A DNA stretch of 45,804 bases, taken from Amycolatopsis circi (GTDB taxonomy: Bacteria; Actinomycetota; Actinomycetes; Mycobacteriales; Pseudonocardiaceae). The translations under genes and the position numbers were made by a program. Shown here piece by piece: positions 8,022-16,298 of the stretch. Under the pieces are notes generated by a model. The model saw only the letters and a list, made by a program, of their open reading frames with translations, was not told the DNA's origin and ran no database searches. The stretch spans positions 1 through 45,804 of the forward strand of contig NZ_PQIA01000076.1 in the NCBI RefSeq assembly GCF_003385235.1, in the 5' to 3' direction. Positions within the stretch are counted from its first letter, which is position 1; the number at the start of each line of letters is the position of its first letter.

Positions 8022-9222
8022 CGCGCTCCCTCCTAGCCCGCGACCGCACCCGGCTCAGCCCCACCGCGCAAGCGATTGCCACCAGCACCGGAACCGCGGT
8101 CGCCAGCACGATCGTCTGAGCCGACAACGCCAGCGCGAGCAGCAAGCCCGCGACACCGGGGCCGACGATCGACCCGATCCGCCCGAGCGCCGCGGCCCAG
8201 CCGACCCCGGTGGTCCGAGTGCTCGCGGGATAGATCGAGACCGCGAGAGTCAGCTGCCCGATCTGCCCGGCTGTGACCCCGAAACCAGCCCCGGCCAGCA
8301 GCAGGAACAGCAGAGTCTCGCCGAGCGGCACCGTCGCGACGAGCACCATGCACACCGCTCCGATGGCGGGCATCAAGATCAGCGCACGGGTGATCCCGAT
8401 CCGCGCGGCCAACGGGATGAGCACGAGGCCGCCCGCGATGCCGCCGAGGGTGAGGAACGCGAGTCCCAGCGGGGCCTTGCCCGCCGCGAAACCGTATCCG
8501 GTGAGAAGCGTCGGAACCCAGGAGATCAGGACGTACGCGGTGATGAAGATGAGGAACGAGAACGCCCAGATGAGCGACGTCGGCAGGCGCAACCCCTCGC
8601 CGAACAGCCGGCTGACCTTGGCCTCCTGCTTCGCGGTGGTCGCGACCGCGGGCTCGCGAGCGGGCAGCACCGCCGCCATGACCGCGGCCAGCACCAACGG
8701 TGCCAGCCCGGCGACGTAGAAGACCCCGGCGGACCCCACGCTGTGCAGGAGTTTGCCGCCGAAGAACCCGCCGAGACTGCTCCCGGAAGCGAGGCCGAGG
8801 GTCACCGCCACGGAGACCAGCTCCCGACGGCTCTCCGCGCTGTGTTTCGTCGCAAGCGAGACCCCGGCCGGAAGGACCAGCCCGAGACCGAGCCCGGTGA
8901 CCAGGCGGGTCGCGGCGAAGACCGGCATGGATTTCAGGTGCAGGATCGCGGCGGTCAGCACCGTCGCGCCCGCGAAGATGAGGACGCCGGTGAGGATTAC
9001 TGACCGTGCCTTCATCCGGGCTCCGACGTAACCCGCGGCCAGATATCCCATGACGACGCCGATGTTGGTCAACACCAACGGCAAGGTGAAGGCGGCGGGC
9101 GCGGAACCCCATTCGTGCGACAGCGTCGGGATCGTGAACGACAGGGCGGCGGTGTCGAAGCCGTCCAGGAGAACCGCGAGGAAGCAGAGCAGGACTACGG
9201 GCCAATGGATTGTCTTGCTCAT
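7996..9222 (-). CDS. MFS transporter, aromatic acid:H+ symporter-like
   Basis: A 408-aa major facilitator with about twelve membrane segments. The first helix ends in LLDGFDTA, the hallmark DGFD motif of the aromatic acid:H+ symporter (AAHS) group, and the loop 2-3 region GYVGARMKARSV matches the family signature. The ATG at 9222 overlaps the esterase stop as ATGA; the frame stays open upstream but that part is antisense-like. Gene partners suggest import of an ester, aromatic acid or related carboxylate. The substrate is not determined by sequence. Confidence 0.88.
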   Translation of the reverse strand: MSKTIHWPVVLLCFLAVLLDGFDTAALSFTIPTLSHEWGSAPAAFTLPLVLTNIGVVMGYLAAGYVGARMKARSVILTGVLIFAGATVLTAAILHLKSMPVFAATRLVTGLGLGLVLPAGVSLATKHSAESRRELVSVAVTLGLASGSSLGGFFGGKLLHSVGSAGVFYVAGLAPLVLAAVMAAVLPAREPAVATTAKQEAKVSRLFGEGLRLPTSLIWAFSFLIFITAYVLISWVPTLLTGYGFAAGKAPLGLAFLTLGGIAGGLVLIPLAARIGITRALILMPAIGAVCMVLVATVPLGETLLFLLLAGAGFGVTAGQIGQLTLAVSIYPASTRTTGVGWAAALGRIGSIVGPGVAGLLLALALSAQTIVLATAVPVLVAIACAVGLSRVRSRARRERDGALVRSR

Positions 9223-10466
9223 GGCGTGTTCTCCAGTGTCTGAGGGGAATTCCCGATCCGGAAGCCGTTCCGCGGGCCTGGAGAACCAGACCGTGCGAAT
9301 TCGGTCCACCACAAGCGCATTTGAGCACCAAGGCGTTCGACGTCAGCCCAGCTCGTGTCGCCCAACATCGGGCTTCCGCGCCAGGATTCCGAGGTGCCCA
9401 GGAGGAAAGGCAGTTCCAGGCAATGGATCGCGCCGTATCCGCCGTGTTCCGGAGTCCAGGCGAACTCGTAGGAGTACGCGCCGTACTGCTGTGCCAAGTC
9501 ACGCGCCGGGCGACCGAAAAGCGGCTCGGTCTGGTCCACGATCGCCTGCCGGATCTCGTCGTCCCGCACTCCGATCGCGAACGCCTCGCACTCCTGCGTG
9601 GTATATCCGATCATCAAGTCCGGCAACGGATCGGACAGCCGCACGTCGAGGTCGACGATCCCGAACGGCGGCCGGGTCGACGTCGGGTCTTTCGCCGCGT
9701 TCCACCGGAGAGTGCGCTGTTGCGCGGCAAGCAACTGGTCGACGGAAGCGGTAACCGGATCTCCGCCGACCGCGTCCACGAAATACCGGCCGATCTCCAA
9801 TGCTTTCGCGCGATCCTGGATGATCGCGGGATCCGGGGAACTCTGGACGATCGCCCGCCGGATGAGCCGACGGCTGTCCGGCTTGGACAGCAAGGCGAGC
9901 GTCGAAAGCGCGCCCGCGGACTGGCCGAAGACGGTGACATTGCCCGGGTCGCCGCCGAACGCCGCGATGTTGTCGCGCACCCATTCCAGCGCGAGCGTCT
10001 GATCCGCCAGGCCGAGATTGCCCTCGCTAACGCCGTCGTGGACCAGGTATCCGAACGCCCCCAGCCGGTAGTTGACCGACACGACAACCACGTCGCCGTC
10101 AGCGGCGAGCCGTCCGCCGTCGTACCAGGGAAGCGTGCCTCCACCGCTCAGGAAACCGCCGCCGTGCAGCCACACCAGCACCGGGCGGGCACCGGTCAGC
10201 GCGGGCGTCGCGACGGCAAGGTTGAGGCAGTCCTCGGACTGGGGCGGTTCCTCCTGCGGCGGCCCCATCGCGGCTTCCAGGCGCGAGCCGAGCTGCGGGC
10301 AGATCGGCCCGGGCAGCACGGCGTCGGAACGGGGCTCGGCTGGACGCGGCAACTGGAACCGCTCGGCGGTGCCGTACCGCACGCCGCGGAAACGCAGGAC
10401 GCCGTCGTGGACGCCGATGACCGGACCGGACGGCGGCTGAGCAGTGACAGGCTGGCATTCGGTCAT
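9219..10466 (-). CDS. Type-B carboxylesterase
   Basis: A 415-aa alpha/beta-hydrolase of the carboxylesterase type B family. SEDCLNL (77-83), the oxyanion motif HGGGF (101-105) and the nucleophile elbow GQSAGA with Ser183 are clear; an acidic residue near TTQECEAF and the late His in GAIHCLELPF complete the triad. It is shorter than the usual 480-550 aa, lacking part of the cap region, but no frameshift is seen. No signal peptide is present. AAAGGAG lies 8-14 nt before the ATG. As the first gene of the esterase-MFS-MBL unit it likely hydrolyses an imported ester. Confidence 0.88.
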   Translation of the reverse strand: MTECQPVTAQPPSGPVIGVHDGVLRFRGVRYGTAERFQLPRPAEPRSDAVLPGPICPQLGSRLEAAMGPPQEEPPQSEDCLNLAVATPALTGARPVLVWLHGGGFLSGGGTLPWYDGGRLAADGDVVVVSVNYRLGAFGYLVHDGVSEGNLGLADQTLALEWVRDNIAAFGGDPGNVTVFGQSAGALSTLALLSKPDSRRLIRRAIVQSSPDPAIIQDRAKALEIGRYFVDAVGGDPVTASVDQLLAAQQRTLRWNAAKDPTSTRPPFGIVDLDVRLSDPLPDLMIGYTTQECEAFAIGVRDDEIRQAIVDQTEPLFGRPARDLAQQYGAYSYEFAWTPEHGGYGAIHCLELPFLLGTSESWRGSPMLGDTSWADVERLGAQMRLWWTEFARSGSPGPRNGFRIGNSPQTLENTP

Positions 10467-10509
10467 CGCGGCTCTCCTTTGAGCGGGTGTCCGGCACCTT
10501 CGACCCGCA

Positions 10510-10539
10510 GTCAGGCTAAGAAAGTCCGGAATGCCTGAC
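10510..10539. promoter_or_regulatory. Inverted repeat over the candidate promoter of the esterase operon
   Basis: GTCAGGC (10510-10516) faces GCCTGAC (10533-10539) across 16 nt, 44 nt before the esterase start. On the minus strand a TTGGTC/TAGCCT pair with 19-nt spacing overlaps both arms. It is a candidate operator-promoter; no regulator gene adjoins, so the binder is unknown. Confidence 0.35.
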
Positions 10540-10619
10540 CAATGCTCTTTGCCGCCCGAGACATGCTTGCCCAGCTATACCCTGATGCCCACCGCGGCTT
10601 CTGGTCCGCTCCCGTGGAG

Positions 10620-10674
10620 GTCCGTGAAGGGCTCCTTGAGGGAATCTGATTCCCTCAAGGAGCCCTTCACGGAC
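10620..10674. repeat. Family B intergenic palindrome, copy 2
   Basis: A perfect palindrome with 27-nt arms (starting GTCCGTGAAGGGCTCC) and a single central base. It ends GGACTTT like copy 1 and differs from it at several paired positions on both arms together, which implies that pairing is conserved. It lies 36 nt beyond the stop of the small membrane protein gene, at the end of the alkane operon. Confidence 0.9.
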
Positions 10675-10709
10675 TTTCGCCGGTCGGCACCGCCTTCGCG
10701 GAGGAAGGT

Positions 10710-10910
10710 TCACCGCGAAACGCGGCTCCCCGCCTCAGCTGGTTCGGCGCGCACCGGCCGAGACACGCGCGCGGGCTCGGTCCGCTTGCCGCCGGAAAAG
10801 ATCTCCGCGAGCTTCCCGATCAGCATCCCCAGCAGCGGAAGCCAGATCGGGCACAGCATCAGCACCAGCAGCGGCCCGATGATCTTGAAAATCTCCAGGA
10901 ATCCGTGCAT
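10710..10910 (-). CDS. Small membrane protein (66 aa) at the end of the alkane/sigma operon
   Basis: The first 40 residues are two closely packed hydrophobic stretches (FLEIFKIIGPLLVLMLCPIW and LPLLGMLIGKLAEIF); a short basic, proline-rich tail follows. It starts 7 nt after the sigma factor stop with GAGG before the ATG, so it is translationally linked. I do not recognise a family. It lacks the zinc-binding HxxxCxxC motif of classical anti-sigma factors. It could tether or modulate the sigma factor or the membrane-bound AlkB, which is inference from position only. Confidence 0.65.
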   Translation of the reverse strand: MHGFLEIFKIIGPLLVLMLCPIWLPLLGMLIGKLAEIFSGGKRTEPARVSRPVRAEPAEAGSRVSR

Positions 10911-10917
10911 AACAGCC

Positions 10918-11460
10918 TCACGCCTTCTCGGTCTCGGCCAGCAGCGTCGCGAGCGTGCGCACCGCGCGGTGCTGCAGCGCCCGGACGCTGTTGGGGTTCT
11001 TGTTCATCGTTTCGGCGACCTCGGCGACGGAAAGTCCGGCGAAAAACCGCAACCGGACGCACTCGCGCTGCGGTTCGCTGAGGTCGGCAAGACACCGCCG
11101 GAGCGCGGCGGCCTCGATCCGGGCCAGCGCGAGCCGGTCGGCTCCGCCTCGGACGTCCGGTCCGTCGTGATCCTTCCCGTCGAGGAGTTCACGCCGGTAG
11201 CGGGCCGATTTCCGGTGGTCGCGCAGCAGGTTGTCGGCGATCGTGTACAGCCAGCCGGTGAACGAGCCGACGTCCGGGCGGAAGTCCGGCAGTTTCCGCC
11301 ACGCGCGCAGGAACGCCTCGCTCGTCAGGTCTTCGGCGACCGTCGCCGTCGGCACCCGCATCCGCAGGTAGCGGAAGACCGGCGACGCGTGTTCCTGGTA
11401 GATGACGGCGAACGCGGCCTGGTCGCCAGACCGCGCTCGCCCCAGCAGCTCCGTCTCCAC
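10918..11460 (-). CDS. RNA polymerase sigma factor, ECF (sigma-70 group 4) type
   Basis: A 180-aa sigma factor with region 2 at about residues 15-85 (AEDLTSEAFLRAWRKLPDF) and region 4 at 122-172 (QRECVRLRFFAGLSVAEVAETMNKNPNSVRALQHRA is the helix-turn-helix stretch). The GTG start lies 6 nt after the ferredoxin stop, with TGAGG before it, so it is co-transcribed with the alkane monooxygenase genes. No recognisable zinc anti-sigma factor is beside it. It may amplify expression of this operon or of lipid-stress genes (inference). ECF regulators inside an alkB operon are unusual. Confidence 0.9.
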   Translation of the reverse strand: METELLGRARSGDQAAFAVIYQEHASPVFRYLRMRVPTATVAEDLTSEAFLRAWRKLPDFRPDVGSFTGWLYTIADNLLRDHRKSARYRRELLDGKDHDGPDVRGGADRLALARIEAAALRRCLADLSEPQRECVRLRFFAGLSVAEVAETMNKNPNSVRALQHRAVRTLATLLAETEKA

Positions 11461-11466
11461 CGGGCC

Positions 11467-11658
11467 TCAATCCCGCAGCCGCAACGCCGCGACCGGGCAC
11501 GCGCGCACCGCCGCGTCGACGAACTGCCGGTCCTCCTCGGGCGGGGTTTCGTCGAGAACCTGCACCAGTCCGTCGTCCCCGACCTCGAAGAACTGGTCGG
11601 CCATCGCCTCGCACATGCCGAGGCCTTCGCATTTGCCGTGGTCCGCAACGATCTTCAT
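11467..11658 (-). CDS. [3Fe-4S] ferredoxin
   Basis: A 63-aa ferredoxin with C10, C16 (KCEGLGMC) and C54 (CPVAAL). The position normally filled by a fourth Cys is Gly, the 3Fe-4S pattern known from actinomycete P450-associated ferredoxins. The acidic C-terminal half is usual. It overlaps the AlkB-rubredoxin stop by 4 nt (ATGA). Although the neighbour carries its own rubredoxin domain, the ferredoxin could pass electrons from a reductase to it; no reductase gene is in the operon. A P450 partner elsewhere is the alternative. Confidence 0.9.
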   Translation of the reverse strand: MKIVADHGKCEGLGMCEAMADQFFEVGDDGLVQVLDETPPEEDRQFVDAAVRACPVAALRLRD

Positions 11659-13064
11659 AACGCCGCCTCCCGAACCACCGGCACGAAGTCGACCTTGTCG
11701 CGCACGCCGCAATCGGGGCACGTCCAGTCGTCCGGAATCTCCGACCACGCGGTCCCAGCGGCGAAGCCCTCCAGCTCATTGCCTTCGGCGACGCGGTAGA
11801 CGTAGCCACAACCGGGGCACCGCGCGGCATCCACGTCGTCGGCCAGCTTCGACCGAGTGTCCGCGGCGGGTTCCTCCGCAGCAGCAGCGGCCACCGGGTA
11901 TTTCTTCAGCAGCGACGGCAGTTTGCCCGGCTGCACGTTCGCCTGCCGGATGTCGCCGTCGAAATGCCGGTAGACCCGCGGGTCCATCACCTTCCGGAAC
12001 CACGCCGGGACCAGTGCGACGACCATCATCCCGGTGTAGCCGGTCGGCAGAACGGGGCTTTCCTTGAAGTCACGCAAAGTCTGGAACCGGCGCGTCGGGT
12101 TCGCGTGGTGGTCGCTGTGCCGCTGCAAGTGGTACAGCAGCACGTTCGTCGCGACGTTGTTGGAGTTCCAGGAATGCGCCGGAGTGACCCGTTCGTAGCG
12201 AGTCTTCGCACCATGTTTGACCTGCTTGCGCAGCATCCCGTAGTGCTCCATGTAATTCACGATCTCCAGCAGCGAGAACCCGAACACGGCCTGCACCACC
12301 AGATACGGCAGGATCCCGACGCCCAGCCAGGCAATCAGACCGCCCCACAACACCACGCTCATCAACCACGCGTTGAGCACGTCATTGCCGAGGTGGAATG
12401 GGTGACTTCCCTTGCGCGCATAGCGTTTCCGCTCGACACCCCAGGCGCTGCGCAGCGAACCGAAGACCGTACGCGGCCAGAACCGGTAGAAGCTCTCGCC
12501 CAACCGGCTCGACGCCGGGTCCTCCGGAGTGGCGACGCGGACGTGGTGCCCGCGGTTGTGCTCGATGTAGAAATGCCCGTAGAAACACTGCGCCAGCGCG
12601 ATTTTCGCCGCCCAGCGTTCCGTGTCTTCCCGTTTGTGGCCGAGTTCGTGCGCGGTGTTGATCGCGATACCGGCGACCGTGCCCAGCGTGATCGCGAGGC
12701 CGATCTTCCCGCCGACCGACAGCTCACCCCGTGCGAGCATCCACGCTCCCACAATGAAACCGGCGTACTGCAACGGCAGGAACAGGTAGGTGATCCAGCG
12801 GTAGTAGCGGTCCTCCTCCAGCGCCTCCATCACCTCGTCCGGCGGATTGGTGTGGTCGTAACCGGCGACGAGGTCGATCAGCGGCACGAGAACCAGCACG
12901 ACGAGCGGTCCGAGCCACAGCACGGCGTCGGATCCGGTCGCGGCGCGCAGCCCGATCGCGGCGAACGGCAGCAGCGGCACCACCAGCCCGAGCAGCCACA
13001 AGTGCCGCTTCCGGTCGTGCCAGGCGGTCTCGCCGTTAGCTCCGGCGAGGCGGTACTTCTTCAT
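11655..13064 (-). CDS. alkB: Alkane 1-monooxygenase fused to rubredoxin
   Basis: A 469-aa fusion. Residues 1-385 are a membrane di-iron hydroxylase of the AlkB type with several membrane helices and the histidine boxes H139-ELG-H143, H169-NRG-H173-H174 and H316-SD-H319-H320, plus NYMEHYG at 271-276. Residues 413-465 are a rubredoxin domain with C416-x2-C419 and C449-x2-C452, joined by an Ala/Glu-rich linker. It hydroxylates the terminal carbon of n-alkanes using electrons via rubredoxin. AlkB-rubredoxin fusions are known in actinobacteria. The ATG at 13064 has GGAGG 5-9 nt upstream; longer frames run into the divergent promoter and are rejected. Confidence 0.95.
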   Translation of the reverse strand: MKKYRLAGANGETAWHDRKRHLWLLGLVVPLLPFAAIGLRAATGSDAVLWLGPLVVLVLVPLIDLVAGYDHTNPPDEVMEALEEDRYYRWITYLFLPLQYAGFIVGAWMLARGELSVGGKIGLAITLGTVAGIAINTAHELGHKREDTERWAAKIALAQCFYGHFYIEHNRGHHVRVATPEDPASSRLGESFYRFWPRTVFGSLRSAWGVERKRYARKGSHPFHLGNDVLNAWLMSVVLWGGLIAWLGVGILPYLVVQAVFGFSLLEIVNYMEHYGMLRKQVKHGAKTRYERVTPAHSWNSNNVATNVLLYHLQRHSDHHANPTRRFQTLRDFKESPVLPTGYTGMMVVALVPAWFRKVMDPRVYRHFDGDIRQANVQPGKLPSLLKKYPVAAAAAEEPAADTRSKLADDVDAARCPGCGYVYRVAEGNELEGFAAGTAWSEIPDDWTCPDCGVRDKVDFVPVVREAAL

Positions 13065-13089
13065 GGCGGCCTCCACGCGGTCTGTCGTT

Positions 13090-13105
13090 TTCCTGAAGGT
13101 AGGAA
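13090..13105. promoter_or_regulatory. Short inverted repeat upstream of alkB
   Basis: TTCCT-N6-AGGAA lies 26 nt before the alkB start in the 127-bp region shared with the divergent PucR-type gene. It could be an operator; the arms are only 5 bp, so chance is possible. Confidence 0.25.
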
Positions 13106-13191
13106 TTCGCCGGCGGCGGGACACTGTGCGCGAAACCGAAACGCTCGGCTGCGTTGGGTCTCGGGCACGAACCGGGCGTACGGTGCTGCCT

Positions 13192-14433
13192 GTGACGTCG
13201 ACGGCTGCCGCCACGCTGGCCAAGGTCGCGGACTCGGTCCTGGCCGAGATCGCGCTGCTCTGCGCGCGGATCGTGGAGGAAATCTCCGCCGAACTGCCTT
13301 CGCTCGCGCCCGACGCGCAGGCCGCTGAGCTGCTGGACAGCACGGTCCGGGAGAACCTGGTCGCCGCGCTGGGCGTGCTGGGCGGCGCGACGGAGCCGGT
13401 GGACGTCGGAGCGCCGCCGGTCGCGCTGGAGTTCGCGCGGCGGCTGGCCCAGCGCCGGGTGCCGATCACCGCGATGCTGCGCGCGTACCGCCTCGGCCAG
13501 GCGGCCTTCCAGCAGGAGATGATCGCCCGGATCGCCGTCGAGCCAGTGGAGGCCGCCGACGTCGCGGTTGCCGCCACCGAGCTGTCGCAGGTTGCCTTCA
13601 CCTACATCGACAAGATCTCCGAAGAGGTCGTCGAGGCCTACCAGCTGGAACGCGACACCTGGTTGCGCCACCGCAACGCCGCCCGACTCGCGAAAGTGCA
13701 GGCCGCGCTGTCCGGCAAGCCCGTCGACACCGCCGACGTCGAGAAAACCCTCGGCTACGCGCTATCCGACCGACACGTCGGCGCGGTGCTGTGGTGCGGC
13801 CCTGAGCTGGACGAAAGCGCCCGCCTGACCACCCTCGAACGCCACGCGGCCCTGCTCGCGACCGCCCTCGGCACCACGCCGCTGGTCGTGGCCCCGGACG
13901 CCTCGACCGTCTGGGCCTGGTTCCCGACCTCGACGCTCGACCTCGACGCGGTGTCCGCCGCTCTCGCCGGCTCACCCGATCCGGTCCGCGTCGCGCTGGG
14001 CGACCCGGCGAGCGGCCTGGCTGGGTTCCGCACTACCCACCAGCAGGCCCGGCAAGCCGAGGCCGTGGCGCAGATGACCGAGCGAACCCAGCCGCGACCA
14101 GTCACCGCAGCGGCGCAGCTCGGCCCGTTGGCGCTGGTCGCAGCAGATCCGTCGGCGGTCGCGGGCTGGGTCCAGTCGGTGCTCGGCGCGCTGGCCGACG
14201 ACGACGAGGGACACCACCGGATGCGCGAGACGGTCTGGGCGTACCTGTCCAGCGGGAGCAGCCTGATGGTCGCCGCGCAGGAGCTGCACCTGCACAAGAA
14301 CACCATCCAGTACCGGCTGCGGAAGGCCGAACAGGAACGCGGCCGTCCGCTGTCCGAGGGGCGGATCGACGTCGAGGTGGCGCTGTTGGCGTGCCGCCTG
14401 CTGGGTCCCGCCGTGCTCCGGCCGGTCGACTGA
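13192..14433 (+). CDS. PucR/CdaR-type helix-turn-helix regulator, divergent from alkB
   Basis: A 413-aa regulator. The N-terminal half is helical, with RRVPITAMLRAYRLGQAAFQ at about 95-115 as in RsbRD_N-like sensor domains. A GGDEF-like middle follows, and a PucR C-terminal HTH lies at 355-405 (SLMVAAQELHLHKNTIQYRL). GTG at 13192 is chosen, although GTG at 13183 is in frame; upstream sequence is the promoter region of alkB. Divergent placement points to control of alkB and of itself. It is unrelated at a glance to the PucR protein at 124-1779 outside the HTH. Confidence 0.88.
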   Translation: MTSTAAATLAKVADSVLAEIALLCARIVEEISAELPSLAPDAQAAELLDSTVRENLVAALGVLGGATEPVDVGAPPVALEFARRLAQRRVPITAMLRAYRLGQAAFQQEMIARIAVEPVEAADVAVAATELSQVAFTYIDKISEEVVEAYQLERDTWLRHRNAARLAKVQAALSGKPVDTADVEKTLGYALSDRHVGAVLWCGPELDESARLTTLERHAALLATALGTTPLVVAPDASTVWAWFPTSTLDLDAVSAALAGSPDPVRVALGDPASGLAGFRTTHQQARQAEAVAQMTERTQPRPVTAAAQLGPLALVAADPSAVAGWVQSVLGALADDDEGHHRMRETVWAYLSSGSSLMVAAQELHLHKNTIQYRLRKAEQERGRPLSEGRIDVEVALLACRLLGPAVLRPVD

Positions 14434-14441
14434 TTTGTGCC

Positions 14442-14462
14442 GTGGGACCAGTCAGGTCCCAC
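14442..14462. promoter_or_regulatory. Inverted repeat GTGGGACC-N5-GGTCCCAC between regulator and choD
   Basis: A perfect 8-bp dyad starts 8 nt after the regulator stop and 118 nt before the choD start. It is either a short intrinsic terminator for the regulator gene, though no T-run follows, or an operator for choD. The sequence alone does not decide. Confidence 0.4.
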
Positions 14463-14579
14463 CTTCCCGGTCCACAGACCGATGCCCGCGCCTGACCTGG
14501 GGAGAAGACTTCGGGCCACGTCGCCGGACGGTGCCCAATCTCCGTCCGGCGGCGTCCCCAGACCCAAGGCGAGGACCCG

Positions 14580-16298
14580 ATGACTCCAACCCGCGAAGAG
14601 ACCGACGTCCTCGTGATCGGATCCGGTTTCGGCGGTTCCGTGAGCGCACTCCGACTGTCCGAAAAGGACTACCGCGTCACGGTGCTGGAAGCCGGACCCC
14701 GCCGTACCGAAGAGACGCTGCCCAAAACCTCTTGGGATGTCCGGAATTTCCTGTGGGCACCGCGCCTCGGCTGCTACGGCATCCAGCGCATCCACCTGCT
14801 CCGCGACGTCGTCATCCTCGGCGGCGCAGGCGTGGGCGGCGGTTCCCTCAACTACGCCAACACCCTCTACGAACCGCCCGCACCGTTCTTCGCGGACCCG
14901 CAGTGGGCGCACGTCACCGACTGGCAAGCCGAACTGAAACCGCACTACGACCAGGCTCGCCGAATGCTGGGCGTCACCCAGAACCCGACCGTCACGACCG
15001 CGGACGAGGTGCTCCGGGAAGTCGCCGACGATCTGGGCGTCGGGTCCTCCTTCCAACTCACCCCAGTCGGCGTTTTCTTCGGCGACAAGAACACTCCCGC
15101 CGGAACCGTCGTGCCAGACCCGTACTTCGGCGGTGCCGGACCAGCCCGCCGAACCTGTACCGAATGCGGGTCTTGCATGACCGGCTGCCGCGTCGGCGCC
15201 AAGAACACGTTGGACCGCAACTACCTCTACCTCGCCGAACAACGCGGCGCGAACGTCATCCCCATGACCACAGTGCTCGACGTGCGCCCAGCCGACGGCG
15301 GCTACACCGTCACCGCCGTCCGCACCGGAAAGTCGCCCCGTCGCTGCAAAAACGTGCGCACCTTCTTCGCCCGCGACGTCATCTTCAGCGCTGGCACCTA
15401 CAACACGCAAAAACTGCTCCACCGAGCCCGCGAAACCGGTGCGCTGCCCCGAATTTCCGCCAGCCTGGGCCGCCTGACCCGTACCAACTCGGAATCCATC
15501 CTCGGCGCGAAATCGAAACGCAAAGACGTCGACTTCACCCACGGCGTCGCGATCACCTCGTCCATCCACCCGGACGAGCACACGCACATCGAACCGTGCC
15601 GCTACGGCAAGGGCAGCAATGCCATGTCGCTGCTGCAAACCGCGCTCACCGACGGCGGCAAGCCCGTCCCGCGCTGGCTGACCTGGCTCGGCGCGTTCGC
15701 GCGAAATCCGCGGAACCTCACCTGGTTCTCGCCGCGCCGCTGGTCCGAGCGCACCATCATCCTGCTGGTGATGCAAACGCTCGACAATTCCATCACCGTC
15801 TCCGGCAAACGCACCCGCACCGGTCGGCACAAACTGACGTCCGCCCCCGGCCACGGCGAACCGAATCCGACGTGGATCCCCGCCGGAAACGACGCCGCCC
15901 GCCGCGTCGCGGAGAAAATCGACGGCATCGCCGGCGGCACCACCGGCGAGATCCTGAACATCCCGATGACCGCGCATTTCATTGGCGGCTGCGCCATTTC
16001 CGACGATCCGGAAAGCGGTGTCCTCGACCCGTACCAGCGCGTCCACGGCCACCCCGGCCTGCACGTCGTCGACGGCTCGGCGATCTCCGCGAACCTGGGC
16101 GTCAACCCTTCCCTGACGATCACCGCCCAAGCCGAGCGCGCGATGGCCCTCTGGCCCAACCACGGCGAGGAAGACCGACGGCCTCCGCTAGGCGCACCGT
16201 ACGAACGCATCACCCCGGTGACCCCGCGAAATCCCGCGGTACCGGCCGACGCTCCCGGCGCGCTCACCAGTTCCCGCCAGGAGACCGGCATTCCCTGA
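14580..16298 (+). CDS. choD: FAD-dependent GMC-type oxidoreductase, ChoD (cholesterol oxidase-like)
   Basis: A 572-aa flavoprotein. The FAD-binding GSGFGGSVSALRL is at residues 14-26, LEAGPRR at 37-43, and GGAGVGGGSLNYAN at about 80-93. CTECGSCMTGC near 195 is a cysteine cluster characteristic of the mycobacterial ChoD (Rv3409c) group. The C-terminal SAISANLGVNPSLTI is the GMC closing motif. From memory it follows the mycobacterial ChoD sequence along its whole length. That protein is called a cholesterol oxidase, but its true substrate is uncertain. AGGCGAGGA precedes the ATG. It follows the PucR-type regulator after 146 bp and may serve lipid or alcohol oxidation together with the alkane operon. 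Confidence 0.9.
   Translation: MTPTREETDVLVIGSGFGGSVSALRLSEKDYRVTVLEAGPRRTEETLPKTSWDVRNFLWAPRLGCYGIQRIHLLRDVVILGGAGVGGGSLNYANTLYEPPAPFFADPQWAHVTDWQAELKPHYDQARRMLGVTQNPTVTTADEVLREVADDLGVGSSFQLTPVGVFFGDKNTPAGTVVPDPYFGGAGPARRTCTECGSCMTGCRVGAKNTLDRNYLYLAEQRGANVIPMTTVLDVRPADGGYTVTAVRTGKSPRRCKNVRTFFARDVIFSAGTYNTQKLLHRARETGALPRISASLGRLTRTNSESILGAKSKRKDVDFTHGVAITSSIHPDEHTHIEPCRYGKGSNAMSLLQTALTDGGKPVPRWLTWLGAFARNPRNLTWFSPRRWSERTIILLVMQTLDNSITVSGKRTRTGRHKLTSAPGHGEPNPTWIPAGNDAARRVAEKIDGIAGGTTGEILNIPMTAHFIGGCAISDDPESGVLDPYQRVHGHPGLHVVDGSAISANLGVNPSLTITAQAERAMALWPNHGEEDRRPPLGAPYERITPVTPRNPAVPADAPGALTSSRQETGIP

Noticed and set aside
10516..10713. A 65-residue minus-strand frame across the family B palindrome
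   Set aside because: It is mostly the translation of the palindrome arms, has no ribosome site and would conflict with the candidate esterase promoter.
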